This document shows, in pieces, positions 36,119 through 45,036 of a stretch of DNA of 64,000 nt (position 1 is its first letter; each line of letters begins with the position of its first letter). The position numbers were made by a program, and so were the translations under genes. The notes beneath the pieces were generated by a model. The model had not been told where the DNA came from. It did no database searches and saw nothing but the letters and a program-made list of their open reading frames with translations. Source of the stretch: DRKI01 sp011051875 (lineage in GTDB: Bacteria > Desulfobacterota > Desulfobulbia > Desulfobulbales > Desulfobulbaceae); assembly GCA_026990385.1 (NCBI GenBank), contig JALXDL010000104.1, positions 1 through 64,000 of the forward strand, written 5' to 3'.

Positions 36119-36937
36119 TCAGGGCTTGTGGCCAGCGGCGAGGATATAGTAATCGATATCCCCAACCACCTTGTAGGTCCGATCCAGGCTGTACTGCAGT
36201 CCCTCGTAATCCAGCTCGCCAATCAGAAATTTCTGGTGAAAATAGTTGACCACGCTCCAGTAATGTCCGTGCCAGCAGGGCACCGTGACATCTTCCACAC
36301 TGACCCGGCGGAAACCGGCCTGTTGTAGCTGGCCGGCATAAGCGTCCAGGTCGGGGACATAATTCCTGACCGTTCGGTAACTCCGCCGTTCCTCCGCTTC
36401 CCGGTGCATCAGGATATCAGAAAGGACCAGGGTACCGCCCGGCCGCAGTACCCGGTATGCTTCGCGGAAGAAATCGAGCCGGGTCTCAAAATGAAATGCG
36501 GCCTCAACGCAGAGCACCGAGCCGAAAAAACAGTCTCTGAAATCGAGCCTGGTGGCGTTCATCTCGCGAAACGTGCAGCCGGGAGCTTTTTCCGATGCCC
36601 GGGCAAGCTGCCTGGCGGAGATATTGATCGCGTAGATCTCCTCGGGTCGGTAATAGCGCATAAGATACCGGGTGGAGGCGCCCATGCCGCAGGCAACATC
36701 AAGGATGGGACCCTGTTTTTCCGGTATCAGGGCGATCAGCTTTTCCATCAGCCGCTCCGAGGCCTCCTTCTGGTTGGTCGTGGACTCGTCCCAGTAACCG
36801 TAGTTGAGAAAGTCGGAGTTACCCAGATATTCGTGGAGGGCGGGATTGAACATCACCCCGTCATAGCCCTGGACGAGTGCCTCCACGTCCACATCCACTG
36901 CCTGCTGTTCCTTCATCTCACTCCTGGATTCGCTCAT
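36119..36937 (-). CDS. Class I SAM-dependent methyltransferase (FLNYGYW subfamily, copy 1)
   Basis: A 272-residue methyltransferase paralogous to the gene just downstream. Shared features are NSDFLNYGYWDESTTNQKEA, motif I ILDVACGMGASTRYLMRYY, IYAINISARQLARA and GSVLCVEAAFHF. An AGGAAA site precedes the ATG. The N-terminal 20 residues are acidic and charged. It is separated from the following methyltransferase by 14 bases. The C-terminal block (YWSVVNYFHQKFLIGELD) also resembles the corresponding block of the propeller-methyltransferase fusion at 38700, making three related catalytic domains in this cluster. Confidence 0.86.
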   Translation of the reverse strand: MSESRSEMKEQQAVDVDVEALVQGYDGVMFNPALHEYLGNSDFLNYGYWDESTTNQKEASERLMEKLIALIPEKQGPILDVACGMGASTRYLMRYYRPEEIYAINISARQLARASEKAPGCTFREMNATRLDFRDCFFGSVLCVEAAFHFETRLDFFREAYRVLRPGGTLVLSDILMHREAEERRSYRTVRNYVPDLDAYAGQLQQAGFRRVSVEDVTVPCWHGHYWSVVNYFHQKFLIGELDYEGLQYSLDRTYKVVGDIDYYILAAGHKP

Positions 36938-36979
36938 CCCATTTCCTTTGCTTGTCTTCCTCTCCTCCCTGGCCGCTGC

Positions 36980-38698
36980 TCAGTTGGCAAGAAACCGTTT
37001 TACAGTGGCCGGCGGTCCGCCGGCCGGCCGGCCCGCCTCAGAAAAATCCGGCAGCCGCAAGGCCGAGGGATTGCCACTGTCGGACCAGACACAGTTCCTG
37101 GCCACAAACAGCCTGGAGGTGGCAAAGAGCCGGGGCCGGTCCAGATTGGGATTGACGGCGAAACGCGGATAGTTGGAAGAGGTGATGATGATTCCGATCC
37201 GGTGGCCCTTCTGGAAGGACCAGGCGGTCACGGACAGTTTCACCGTGAGCCGGTAGATATTCCCCGGCGTGATATATTCAGGCCGTGCCCCGTCCATGCG
37301 CAGGGAGACACGCTGGATACCGTCGGTGACCAGGATGTAACGGCCATCGGGATAGATATCGCAGAGCCGGACGGCGAAATCGGTGTCCACCCGGTCCGAG
37401 GAAATGAAAAGGTCCACCAGAGGATTGCCCCGGACCTCACGCGGCGCATCCAGGACCTTGCCGGTAAAGAGCAGGTAGTCGCTACGCCCCTGCATCACCG
37501 GCCGCTGGTCCTTGGGACCGGACGAGACCTTGGGAGCGGTGGGATCCCAGAACTTGTAGACAGTCATGCCGCCGATGGTGGGAGAGGGGTTCGAAGGATC
37601 GTAGAGATAACACTCCTTGAGCGGCGCAATGGATTCGAGCCTGTCAGTGAGGGTTCCGCCGTTACTCAGATAGCAGGCATACTCGATATCGGGCTGCTGT
37701 GGCCAGGAAGCGAGCCCCTGCCAGGTATCGGCGCCCAGGAGGTAGTAGAGGATCCTGGGTCGTTCCTGCCAGCCATTGTCTTTCCGGTCCCGCAGCCAGT
37801 AGTCGAAAAAACGCCTTGCCTCGACGAGATCGTATCCTTCTGCGTTAGGGAACTCCAGATCACCCTGTTTCAGTTTACCTGTGTGGGAATGATCCCAGGG
37901 ACCGATAAGCAGGCGCACGTTTTCGCGGGCCCGCGGCCCGCCGTTGGTTCTGATATCCCGCCAGGTCGACAGAACGCCGTCGGTATAGAGATCGTACCAG
38001 CCGCTGATCAAGAGCAGGGGAATATCGATTCTCGAGGTCTGCTTCATTTCAGCCACGGCCTTCCAGAACCGGTCGTCCGTGGGATGCGATTTGACCCGGT
38101 CCAGGTTGAAACCAACCCGGGTCACCGTGTCGACATAGGCCTTCTTGAGAACACCGCCGTGAAAGAACTGACCGTAGCTGTAGCCGAACTCACTGACCAA
38201 GGGCACCCCACAGACCAGGTGCGGCGGATTTTCAATGGCGGTATAAAACTGGATCTTGCCCAGGGCGGATGGTCCCCACATGCCCACCCTGCCGTTACTC
38301 CAGGGCTGGGCGGCGATCCACTCGACCACATCGTACCCGTCTTTTCCCGGCTTGGCACCGCTGGAGCGGGCATCCTTTGAACCGAAGAACCCGCGCCAGT
38401 CCACGATGGCGATGGCATACTCCTCCCGATCAAAAAAGAGGGTGCCCTTCAGCTTGGGATCGGGTAGAGCCGCGCCCATCAGCTTCCGATTGTAGGGGGT
38501 AATGATGAGAATGGTCGGGAACTTTCCCTGCCGCTGGGGCAGGTAGATGTCCGCGGCCAATGCCTTGCCGTCGCGTAGCGGGATCCGCACCCCGTCCATG
38601 CTGGGCCGGACAACGATCTGCCTTTCGGCGGCCACCGCGGGCAGGGCAACGACCACAGCGATCAGGAGCAATATGAGTACAATCGGCAGTTCTTTCAT
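36980..38698 (-). CDS. Secreted CocE/NonD-family (X-Pro dipeptidyl-peptidase-like) hydrolase
   Basis: A 572-residue alpha/beta hydrolase of the CocE family with a Sec signal peptide (residues 1-23, LPIVLILLLIAVVVALPAVA). The nucleophile is S144 in GPSALG within a GMWGPSALGKIQ context. The catalytic acid is D of SGWYDLYTDG and the histidine is in GPWDHS. A C-terminal jelly-roll domain follows (from about 380, FISSDRVDTDFAVRL). CocE relatives hydrolyse esters or amides. A periplasmic or extracellular location separates it from the synthases, so it may trim, activate or detoxify the exported product. The ATG lies one base after the stop of the propeller-methyltransferase gene. Confidence 0.84.
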   Translation of the reverse strand: MKELPIVLILLLIAVVVALPAVAAERQIVVRPSMDGVRIPLRDGKALAADIYLPQRQGKFPTILIITPYNRKLMGAALPDPKLKGTLFFDREEYAIAIVDWRGFFGSKDARSSGAKPGKDGYDVVEWIAAQPWSNGRVGMWGPSALGKIQFYTAIENPPHLVCGVPLVSEFGYSYGQFFHGGVLKKAYVDTVTRVGFNLDRVKSHPTDDRFWKAVAEMKQTSRIDIPLLLISGWYDLYTDGVLSTWRDIRTNGGPRARENVRLLIGPWDHSHTGKLKQGDLEFPNAEGYDLVEARRFFDYWLRDRKDNGWQERPRILYYLLGADTWQGLASWPQQPDIEYACYLSNGGTLTDRLESIAPLKECYLYDPSNPSPTIGGMTVYKFWDPTAPKVSSGPKDQRPVMQGRSDYLLFTGKVLDAPREVRGNPLVDLFISSDRVDTDFAVRLCDIYPDGRYILVTDGIQRVSLRMDGARPEYITPGNIYRLTVKLSVTAWSFQKGHRIGIIITSSNYPRFAVNPNLDRPRLFATSRLFVARNCVWSDSGNPSALRLPDFSEAGRPAGGPPATVKRFLAN

Positions 38699-38699
38699 A

Positions 38700-41006
38700 T
38701 CACTCCCCTTCCCCCGGTTTTTCGGCGAAGATAATGTAACATTCGCGTACCCCGATGGTCAGCAGCATCTTTTCCTCCAGCTGGCGATAAAGCTCTTCGC
38801 TCATCTCGCCGCTGTATTTCTTGAGATCGAAAAACATGGCGAAGCGGAGGTGGAAACTGACCAGTGTCTCATAGGTTACATCGACCATGCGGATGTGGGT
38901 GAATCCTGTCTTCGCCAGGATCCGTTCATATTCCTCCCGGCTCCGTACCAGCGTCGGTTCAGCCAGGGGAAACGGAAGCCATCTCCCCTTGCCGGATTCT
39001 CTGATGAGGTCAAAACAGATCAGAGCACCACCGGGCCGGAGCAGGCGAAAGGCCTCCCGAACCAGGGCCGGCCTAGAGCCGAGCTGCCAGATACCTTTAC
39101 ACCAGGTGACCATATCAGCTGATCCGGAATCCAGCGCAATGCCGGGCAGACGGCTGGCCCGAAACAGGATCTCGCTGTCGTGCCGGCGGCACTGGTCCAG
39201 GAGCTTCCGTTCACCGGTCACACCGATGGTCTCCCTGCCGGAGAATCGTGCGTGCAGATACGCTGTGGTGGCCCCGGTTCCGCAACCCACATCGACAAGC
39301 CGCCCCGGGTTCCCAGGCCGGAAGGCCATCATCTCGTCGAGCAGGTTGCGGCAGGCAGCCTCTGGTTCAGAGATGGCCTCTGTCCAGTAGCCGAAATTCC
39401 GGAAACCGCTGCAGCCAAAGAACTGATCCATAAACCGTTCGAGCAGGACATCCTCTTTCCTGGACCGGGTCGTCAGGGGACTGCAGCCATACCCACCGGC
39501 TCCCTCCACCGATGCGGGCAGCCTTCCCCGCTCCGCCCGGCTGCCCAGCCATATCTCCAGGCCGCCTTTGGGATTATCCTCATACCGCCAGCCTGCGACC
39601 TTCTGCACGGCCACCTCGGGCGCGAACGAGTTGGCTGCACCGACAAACAGGCCCTTGTCGGTGGAGACCATGTTGCGGATACCGATGTTGTACTCGTTAT
39701 CAAAACCGTTTTCCGTCACCGGCAGCCAGCGGTAACCGTCCCGGCTCCGCCAGATATCGCAACCGCCAAAGTTCTTCAGGATCAGCTCCACCTTCCTGGG
39801 GGTGAATATACGCTGCAGGTGCGACGGCCAGCGCGACCGGTCCACGTAGCGGAGAAAAGCCGACCAGACGGCTGTGCCGAGGTAGAGCCAGCCCTCGTGC
39901 ACGCACATGGACCAGATGTAGCCGCCATAGACATTGCCGAACCCGGCTTCATGTCCGCTGATAGGCACCTTGAGGCCATCCGGGGTGAGCCGCGGTTCGC
40001 CTACCACCAGGTCCCAGGAATCATCGCGGTTGATGCGCACCAGTTCCTGCGGGGCCGGCCCGATGCGGTTGTTCCGGTCATAGCCGCCATGCTGGATGGC
40101 GCTGCCCACGTAGAGATGGTCACCAAAGGCCCGCAGGGTCATGGCGATCTGATTGGTTTGCCCCCGGTAGGCGCCACGGGTCAGGACCCTGCGCCAGCGG
40201 AAGGGAGGCTTTCCCTCACCGTCAGTCTTCCAGACCTGGTAGCCCTCGTTGATGTTCATGGTGCCGGCATAGAGAAAGCCATTGAACACTTCCATGTGGA
40301 AGACGGTCAGATTGTTAGGGTTGCCGAACCTGGGCTCGCAGGCCAGCTCCCATCTGCCGCTACGCGGATCCTCACTGGTCACGATCAGCATGACCCCCGC
40401 CATGTTGGGCTCCCGCCGCTTGGGCCCCATGGCCGGTGTGGCGAACAGACGACCCTTGAAAGCGATCAGGCCCCGCAGCACCCGTGGTTTCGGATCGGGC
40501 AACCCCAGGCCTGGTTCGCTGACCACCTCATAATGGAGGCCGTCTTCGGAGCGAAGCAACAGCGTCTCGGGCCGCTGGTGGGTCGCCCAGGTGGGGACGT
40601 AAAGCGCCGGGGCTGGGTCGGAACGTCCCTGGAAAACGGCCATGGCCCGGAAGCCCACACTCTGCGGCACATCGAACCCCTCCATGCCGCGCACCATGGG
40701 AGAGGTGTAGACCTTGCGCCAACCGCCGCTGTGCAGGTTGTAGCGCCATATCTGGGCCCGCAGATCCATATCCCAGATCCGTTCCGGCAGCTTGACCGGC
40801 CAGATGGCGCCAACCCGGTTCGGATCCTGGCCAACGCCCCGCATATGCAGGTTGTCACGGGTGGTGCCGACGTAGAGATGCTCCCCGAACTGACACATGG
40901 AATGCGGATAGGCGTTATTCCGGTCACCAAATCCATTTTCAGCGATCTTGCGGAAGTTTTTCGCCGTCAGGCCGGGTACGGTTTTCGGATTGGACATGAT
41001 CGTCAT
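38700..41006 (-). CDS. Beta-propeller-like / SAM methyltransferase fusion protein
   Basis: A 768-residue two-part protein. Residues 1-510 carry six spaced repeats of a G-x-L-Y-V/A-G-T type (FGEHLYVGTT, FKGRLFATPA, FNGFLYAGTM, FGDHLYVGSA, HEGWLYLGTA, DKGLFVGAAN). This is consistent with a six-bladed beta-propeller; there is no signal peptide. Residues 530-768 are a class I methyltransferase: GFRNFGYWTEAISEPEA, motif I RLVDVGCGTGATTAYL, and a C-terminal block like those of the two tandem methyltransferases. I know no standard family with this pairing. The ATG at 41006 is 12 bases after GGAGG; 41027 and 40997 are alternatives. The propeller may recognise the acyl-ACP or present the product. Confidence 0.72.
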   Translation of the reverse strand: MTIMSNPKTVPGLTAKNFRKIAENGFGDRNNAYPHSMCQFGEHLYVGTTRDNLHMRGVGQDPNRVGAIWPVKLPERIWDMDLRAQIWRYNLHSGGWRKVYTSPMVRGMEGFDVPQSVGFRAMAVFQGRSDPAPALYVPTWATHQRPETLLLRSEDGLHYEVVSEPGLGLPDPKPRVLRGLIAFKGRLFATPAMGPKRREPNMAGVMLIVTSEDPRSGRWELACEPRFGNPNNLTVFHMEVFNGFLYAGTMNINEGYQVWKTDGEGKPPFRWRRVLTRGAYRGQTNQIAMTLRAFGDHLYVGSAIQHGGYDRNNRIGPAPQELVRINRDDSWDLVVGEPRLTPDGLKVPISGHEAGFGNVYGGYIWSMCVHEGWLYLGTAVWSAFLRYVDRSRWPSHLQRIFTPRKVELILKNFGGCDIWRSRDGYRWLPVTENGFDNEYNIGIRNMVSTDKGLFVGAANSFAPEVAVQKVAGWRYEDNPKGGLEIWLGSRAERGRLPASVEGAGGYGCSPLTTRSRKEDVLLERFMDQFFGCSGFRNFGYWTEAISEPEAACRNLLDEMMAFRPGNPGRLVDVGCGTGATTAYLHARFSGRETIGVTGERKLLDQCRRHDSEILFRASRLPGIALDSGSADMVTWCKGIWQLGSRPALVREAFRLLRPGGALICFDLIRESGKGRWLPFPLAEPTLVRSREEYERILAKTGFTHIRMVDVTYETLVSFHLRFAMFFDLKKYSGEMSEELYRQLEEKMLLTIGVRECYIIFAEKPGEGE

Positions 41007-41051
41007 GGATTCCAGGTTCCTCCGCATGCTACGGCATGCCGAATCAATCCC

Positions 41052-43451
41052 TTATTCGGGATCAAACGCGGTACCGATATCCTCTTCATTGACAGGTTCC
41101 ACTTCCTCTTCCGGATGTCCAAGCAATTCGGTGAGAACATAGCGGTTGTCGCGGCCCAGGCACGGGCCCTGCCAACGGATGGTGCCAGCTCCCAGGGACA
41201 GCCTGAAGGGCATGCCAGGAAAGGGAGCGTCACTGCCGGGAACATCCTGAACCAGGTAATCGCGCGCAGCAAGATGCGGATCGACAGCCAGGTCCGAGAC
41301 ATCCAGGACAGCAGCGGCGGCGATACCCTGGGCCTGGAGCATAGTCATTGCCTGGCGATGCTCCTGCTGCACACTCCACTGCGCGATGGCCTCATCAAGG
41401 GCGTCGTGGTGTCTGCGCCGTGCCTCGTGATCCGCAAAACGGGGATCTTCCAGCAGATGCTCCAGGCCGCAGGCCCGGCAGAATCGCTGCCACTCTTCGT
41501 TGCCGGCAATACTGATTACCAGCCACCGATCCTCCCCCTTGCAGGGATAACAGCCACGGGGAGCATAGCGGGGGTGCCGATTACCCATGATCGGGCGCTG
41601 GTTCCCATTCATGACAAATTCCAGCAGGTGCTCGCCGATATTGGCATGTGTTATGGCCTCGAGCTGGGAAAAGTCGATATGCTGGCCCCTGCCGGTTTGC
41701 TGCCTGTATACCAGGCCGGTGATGACCGCGCAGGCAGCCATGACGCCGGTGGAGATATCCATTTCCTTGATTCGAAATGGCTTTCCTCCCGGCTCGTAAC
41801 CGGTCAGGGACTGGATGCCACTCAAAGCCTCAATGGTGGCGCCGTAGCCGGCAAAGGCAGCCCAGGGACCGGTGCAACCAAAGGCAGGCATGGAAAGCAT
41901 GAGGATATCAGGTTTCAGCTCAGAAAACACGCGGTAGTTCAATCCGAAACGATCCAGAACCCCGGTGCGGGAGTTCTCGATCACCACATCGGCCACCGCC
42001 ACCAGTTCCTTCAGAACCCGCCGGTCCTTTTCCCGTGTCAGATCCAGGGTTACGGATCGCTTGTTCCTGTTGACCTGGAACCACATGGGATGTTTTTCGT
42101 ACATCTGGTCCTCGGTTTTGCCGCCCCGCAAGGGACACAGTCGCCGCACATATTCGATCCTGATCACCTCGGCGCCGAAATCGGCCAGCAGACGAGTGCT
42201 GTGCGGTCCGGCCCAGCTGTGGGTCAGGTCGATGATACGGATTCCCTCCAGAGGCAGCCTTTCCCCGCTCCCGCCGCACCTGCCGACCGAAATCCCTTCT
42301 CTTTGCCGCAGGCCACCGGCAAGGATCTCTCCGTTATGCTCGCCCAGAAGAGGGGCCCGCAACTGACGCCAGGGAGTGGAAGATAACCGGAAAGGAGCGC
42401 CGCAGTAAACATGCCTGCCAACAACCGGATGATCAATGCTGCTGAAAAAATCGCGTGCCCGGTGCTGTTCCAGAGCCAGGACCTCGGAGAAATCGGCCAA
42501 AAATCCGAAGGCGAGTCCCCGCTCCTGGCCAGCCAGGAAAACGTCCTCCTTGTCCTGCGTGGCCAACCAGGGCAGAAGGAGGGCCTCGATCTCCGCCCGG
42601 TACTGCATGCGGTCCCTGCAGTGATGATACTTGTCGGCAAACAGCTCCGGCTGGCCAAAGAGTTCCGCCCCCCGGTCCCAATTCCTGAACGGAGCGCCGA
42701 TGACAGCGGCCCAGCCGTTTCGACAGGGAAAAAGGTCCCAGGGCACCATAATGTGCTTGGCCCGGTTGGCCACGACGCCCTTGTGCAGGAAATTGATCAG
42801 GGGTGGCATCTCGATGGTTTCAATGCAGGTCTCCTGAATCGAAACATCGACATGCTGCCCGCAGCCGGTCTCCCGGCACAGCAAAAAAGCCATCAGGGTG
42901 GCGATGTAGGCATGGGCGCCTGCGAGGTACTGGCAGGCCGAGGGACCGGGCGCCAGGGGAAAGGTGTCGGGCAGACCAGTCAGGTACATCTGACCGCTCA
43001 TGGCATAGCACTGGATCTCCTCGGCCCTGAAATCCCGGTAGGGACCATGCTGGCCGAAATTGGAAATGGACGTCATGACCAGCCGCGGATTGACCTCCCG
43101 CAGAACCTCCCATGTCAGGCCGAGGCGCTCCATGACCCCGGGTCTGAAGTTTTCCACCAGCACGTCACTCTGCCGAACAAGCTCCAGGAGCTTTTCCCGG
43201 TCTCCGGATAATTTCAGGTCCAGGGTGATGCTCTTCTTGCCCGTGTTGAGCCAGAGAAAGGGGATGCTCCGCTCCGGCCCCTCCACGCCCTGGTAGAATG
43301 GTCCCATGCTCCGCAGGGGATCACCGCTGCCGGGCCGTTCCACCTTGATTACCTCGGCGCCGAACCCGGCCAGCAGCTTGGTGCAGTAGGGACCGGCCAC
43401 GTGGTGGGTCAGGTCGATGACCCGCAGGTGTCCAAGCGCGCGCTCCGTCAT
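41052..43451 (-). CDS. Tandem class III (CaiB/BaiF) CoA-transferase, two fused domains
   Basis: A 799-residue protein of two consecutive family III CoA-transferase domains: residues 1-395 (LRVIDLTHHVAGPYCTKLLA) and 405-795 (IRIIDLTHSWAGPHSTRLLA). In this family an Asp (D169 of formyl-CoA transferase) forms the acyl anhydride. The second half has it at D565 in MDISTG. In the first half the aligned position is Q174 in ACQYLAG. So only one half looks catalytic, the other probably structural. The ATG overlaps the upstream SDR stop by one base (TGATG). It would move CoA onto a carboxylate starter or release acid products, linking the synthases to CoA metabolism. Confidence 0.85.
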   Translation of the reverse strand: MTERALGHLRVIDLTHHVAGPYCTKLLAGFGAEVIKVERPGSGDPLRSMGPFYQGVEGPERSIPFLWLNTGKKSITLDLKLSGDREKLLELVRQSDVLVENFRPGVMERLGLTWEVLREVNPRLVMTSISNFGQHGPYRDFRAEEIQCYAMSGQMYLTGLPDTFPLAPGPSACQYLAGAHAYIATLMAFLLCRETGCGQHVDVSIQETCIETIEMPPLINFLHKGVVANRAKHIMVPWDLFPCRNGWAAVIGAPFRNWDRGAELFGQPELFADKYHHCRDRMQYRAEIEALLLPWLATQDKEDVFLAGQERGLAFGFLADFSEVLALEQHRARDFFSSIDHPVVGRHVYCGAPFRLSSTPWRQLRAPLLGEHNGEILAGGLRQREGISVGRCGGSGERLPLEGIRIIDLTHSWAGPHSTRLLADFGAEVIRIEYVRRLCPLRGGKTEDQMYEKHPMWFQVNRNKRSVTLDLTREKDRRVLKELVAVADVVIENSRTGVLDRFGLNYRVFSELKPDILMLSMPAFGCTGPWAAFAGYGATIEALSGIQSLTGYEPGGKPFRIKEMDISTGVMAACAVITGLVYRQQTGRGQHIDFSQLEAITHANIGEHLLEFVMNGNQRPIMGNRHPRYAPRGCYPCKGEDRWLVISIAGNEEWQRFCRACGLEHLLEDPRFADHEARRRHHDALDEAIAQWSVQQEHRQAMTMLQAQGIAAAAVLDVSDLAVDPHLAARDYLVQDVPGSDAPFPGMPFRLSLGAGTIRWQGPCLGRDNRYVLTELLGHPEEEVEPVNEEDIGTAFDPE

Positions 43452-44227
43452 CACCCCCTCCTCTTCCTCTTTTTCCGCCGGCGGGCCGCAAACGGCCGGA
43501 TCACCAGGTGGTCCAGGACCGTGTCCCCGGGCAGGCAGGCAAGCCAGCTCACCAGCTCCGCCACCCGTTCCGGGGGCAGGGCGTTCTCCGGCGCCCTGAC
43601 CGGCCCGTTCTGGTCCCAGATCGGGGTCGCCACCGCGTCCGGCATCACCACGTGCACCCGGATGCCGGAGGCGCGCACCTCCTCGGCCAGGGCCTCGGAC
43701 AGGCCGACCACCCCGAACTTGGAGGCGCAGTAGACCGAATCAAAGGGCCTGCCCTTGAGCCCGGAGGTGGAGGAGAAGTTGATGATCTGGCCGTCGCCCT
43801 GGCGCATCATCTGCGGCAGTACGGCCCGGTTGGCCAGGAAGGTACCCTTGAGGTTGACATCGATCACGGCCTGGTACTCGGCAAGGCTCATCTGGTGCAG
43901 CAGTTTGGGCGGACTGCCCGGGGCCCGCAGGATGCCGGCACAGTGGACCAGGATGTCGATCCGGCCATGGTGCTCCACGGCCGCCGCGGCCATGGCCGCC
44001 ATGTCCTCCTCCGAGCGCACGTCGCAGCAGAGCCCGTCCACGGGCCCGCCCTCTTCCCGCGCCAGCTCCGCGACCACCCCGTCCACCCGTTCCCGGTTCA
44101 GGTCAACCACCAGCACACCGGCGCCCTCCCGGCGCAGGGCAAAGCAGCAGGCCCGGCCGATGCCCGAGGCGCCGCCGGTGACCACCACCGCCCTGCCCGC
44201 CAGCCTGCCCGTTGTCGTCTCTGTCAT
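43451..44227 (-). CDS. Short-chain dehydrogenase/reductase
   Basis: A 258-residue classical SDR. The cofactor motif is VVVTGGASGIGRACC (residues 14-28), with D of VVVDLNRERV favouring NAD(H). The structural motif HCAGIL replaces NNAG. The catalytic triad is S of FSSTSGLKG and Y-x-x-x-K in YCASKFGV. The tail is unusually basic (RRRKKRKRRG). It shares its active-site block with the adjacent SDR (44263-45036), so the two are likely duplicates. It probably sets or removes a hydroxyl on the cluster product. It is coupled to the CoA-transferase by TGATG. Confidence 0.86.
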   Translation of the reverse strand: MTETTTGRLAGRAVVVTGGASGIGRACCFALRREGAGVLVVDLNRERVDGVVAELAREEGGPVDGLCCDVRSEEDMAAMAAAAVEHHGRIDILVHCAGILRAPGSPPKLLHQMSLAEYQAVIDVNLKGTFLANRAVLPQMMRQGDGQIINFSSTSGLKGRPFDSVYCASKFGVVGLSEALAEEVRASGIRVHVVMPDAVATPIWDQNGPVRAPENALPPERVAELVSWLACLPGDTVLDHLVIRPFAARRRKKRKRRG

Positions 44228-44262
44228 CTTCTCTTTCCTGTCAGGTTCCTGTTGTCATTGTC

Positions 44263-45036
44263 TCAGGCCGCCCTGTGGTGCCCAAGCCAGCCGCTGTGCA
44301 GCCCCCTGGCCGCCGGCTCGATGACCACGGCGTCAAGGTCCATGTCCTCCGGATTCTCCAGCATCCACAGGATCATCTCCCCCACCCGCGCCGCCGGCAG
44401 GATGGCGCCCGGCCTGGGCAGGGGACCGTTCTGGTTCCACATGCCGGTCTCGATGGCGCCGGGCAGAAGCGACCGGACCCGCACCCCGTACCGCGCCACC
44501 TCCCGGGCCAGGGCCTCGGTCAGGCCGATGACCCCGAACTTGGAGGCGCAGTAGGCGGTGTCAAAGGCCAGCCCCTTGCGACCCGAGGTGGAGGAGAGGT
44601 TGATGATATCCCCTGCCCCCTGGCGGATCATGACCGGCAGCACGGCCCGGTTGGCCAGGAAGACCCCCTGCAGGTTGGTGTCCAGGACCTCGTCCCACTC
44701 GGCGACGGTCATGTCCCTGAGCAGCCGCAGGCTGCCGTCGCCGCCGCGCAGGATACCGGCGGCCGCGACCAGGATGTCGATGCGGCCGAACCGCTCCCGG
44801 GCCCGGGCCGCCATCCTCTCCATGTCAGGTTCCCGGCGCACGTCACCGGCAAGCGCCAGGCAGTTCTCCGCGCCGGCCACCCGGACCAGCTCGGCCTCCA
44901 GTTCAGCCAGCCGCCGCCTGCTGCGGCCCGCGGCCACCACCCTTGCGCCCCGTTCCGCCAGGGCAAGGCAGACCTGCCTGCCGATGCCCACCGTGCCGCC
45001 GGTGACCACGGCCACCCTGTCCGCCAGACCGCTCAT
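44263..45036 (-). CDS. Short-chain dehydrogenase/reductase
   Basis: A 257-residue classical SDR. VAVVTGGTVGIGRQVCLALA binds the nucleotide, and RVVAAGRSRRRL suggests NADP(H) because of the arginines after strand 2. The active site is SSTSGRKG and YCASKFGV. NAG is replaced by AAAG. The ATG lies inside the stop of the alpha/beta hydrolase gene (ATGA). It is a close paralogue of the following SDR: both have the STSG-x-KG and FD-x-x-YCASKFG blocks and the A-x-E-V segment. Differing cofactor residues suggest opposite redox directions or different substrates, which is inference. Confidence 0.86.
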   Translation of the reverse strand: MSGLADRVAVVTGGTVGIGRQVCLALAERGARVVAAGRSRRRLAELEAELVRVAGAENCLALAGDVRREPDMERMAARARERFGRIDILVAAAGILRGGDGSLRLLRDMTVAEWDEVLDTNLQGVFLANRAVLPVMIRQGAGDIINLSSTSGRKGLAFDTAYCASKFGVIGLTEALAREVARYGVRVRSLLPGAIETGMWNQNGPLPRPGAILPAARVGEMILWMLENPEDMDLDAVVIEPAARGLHSGWLGHHRAA

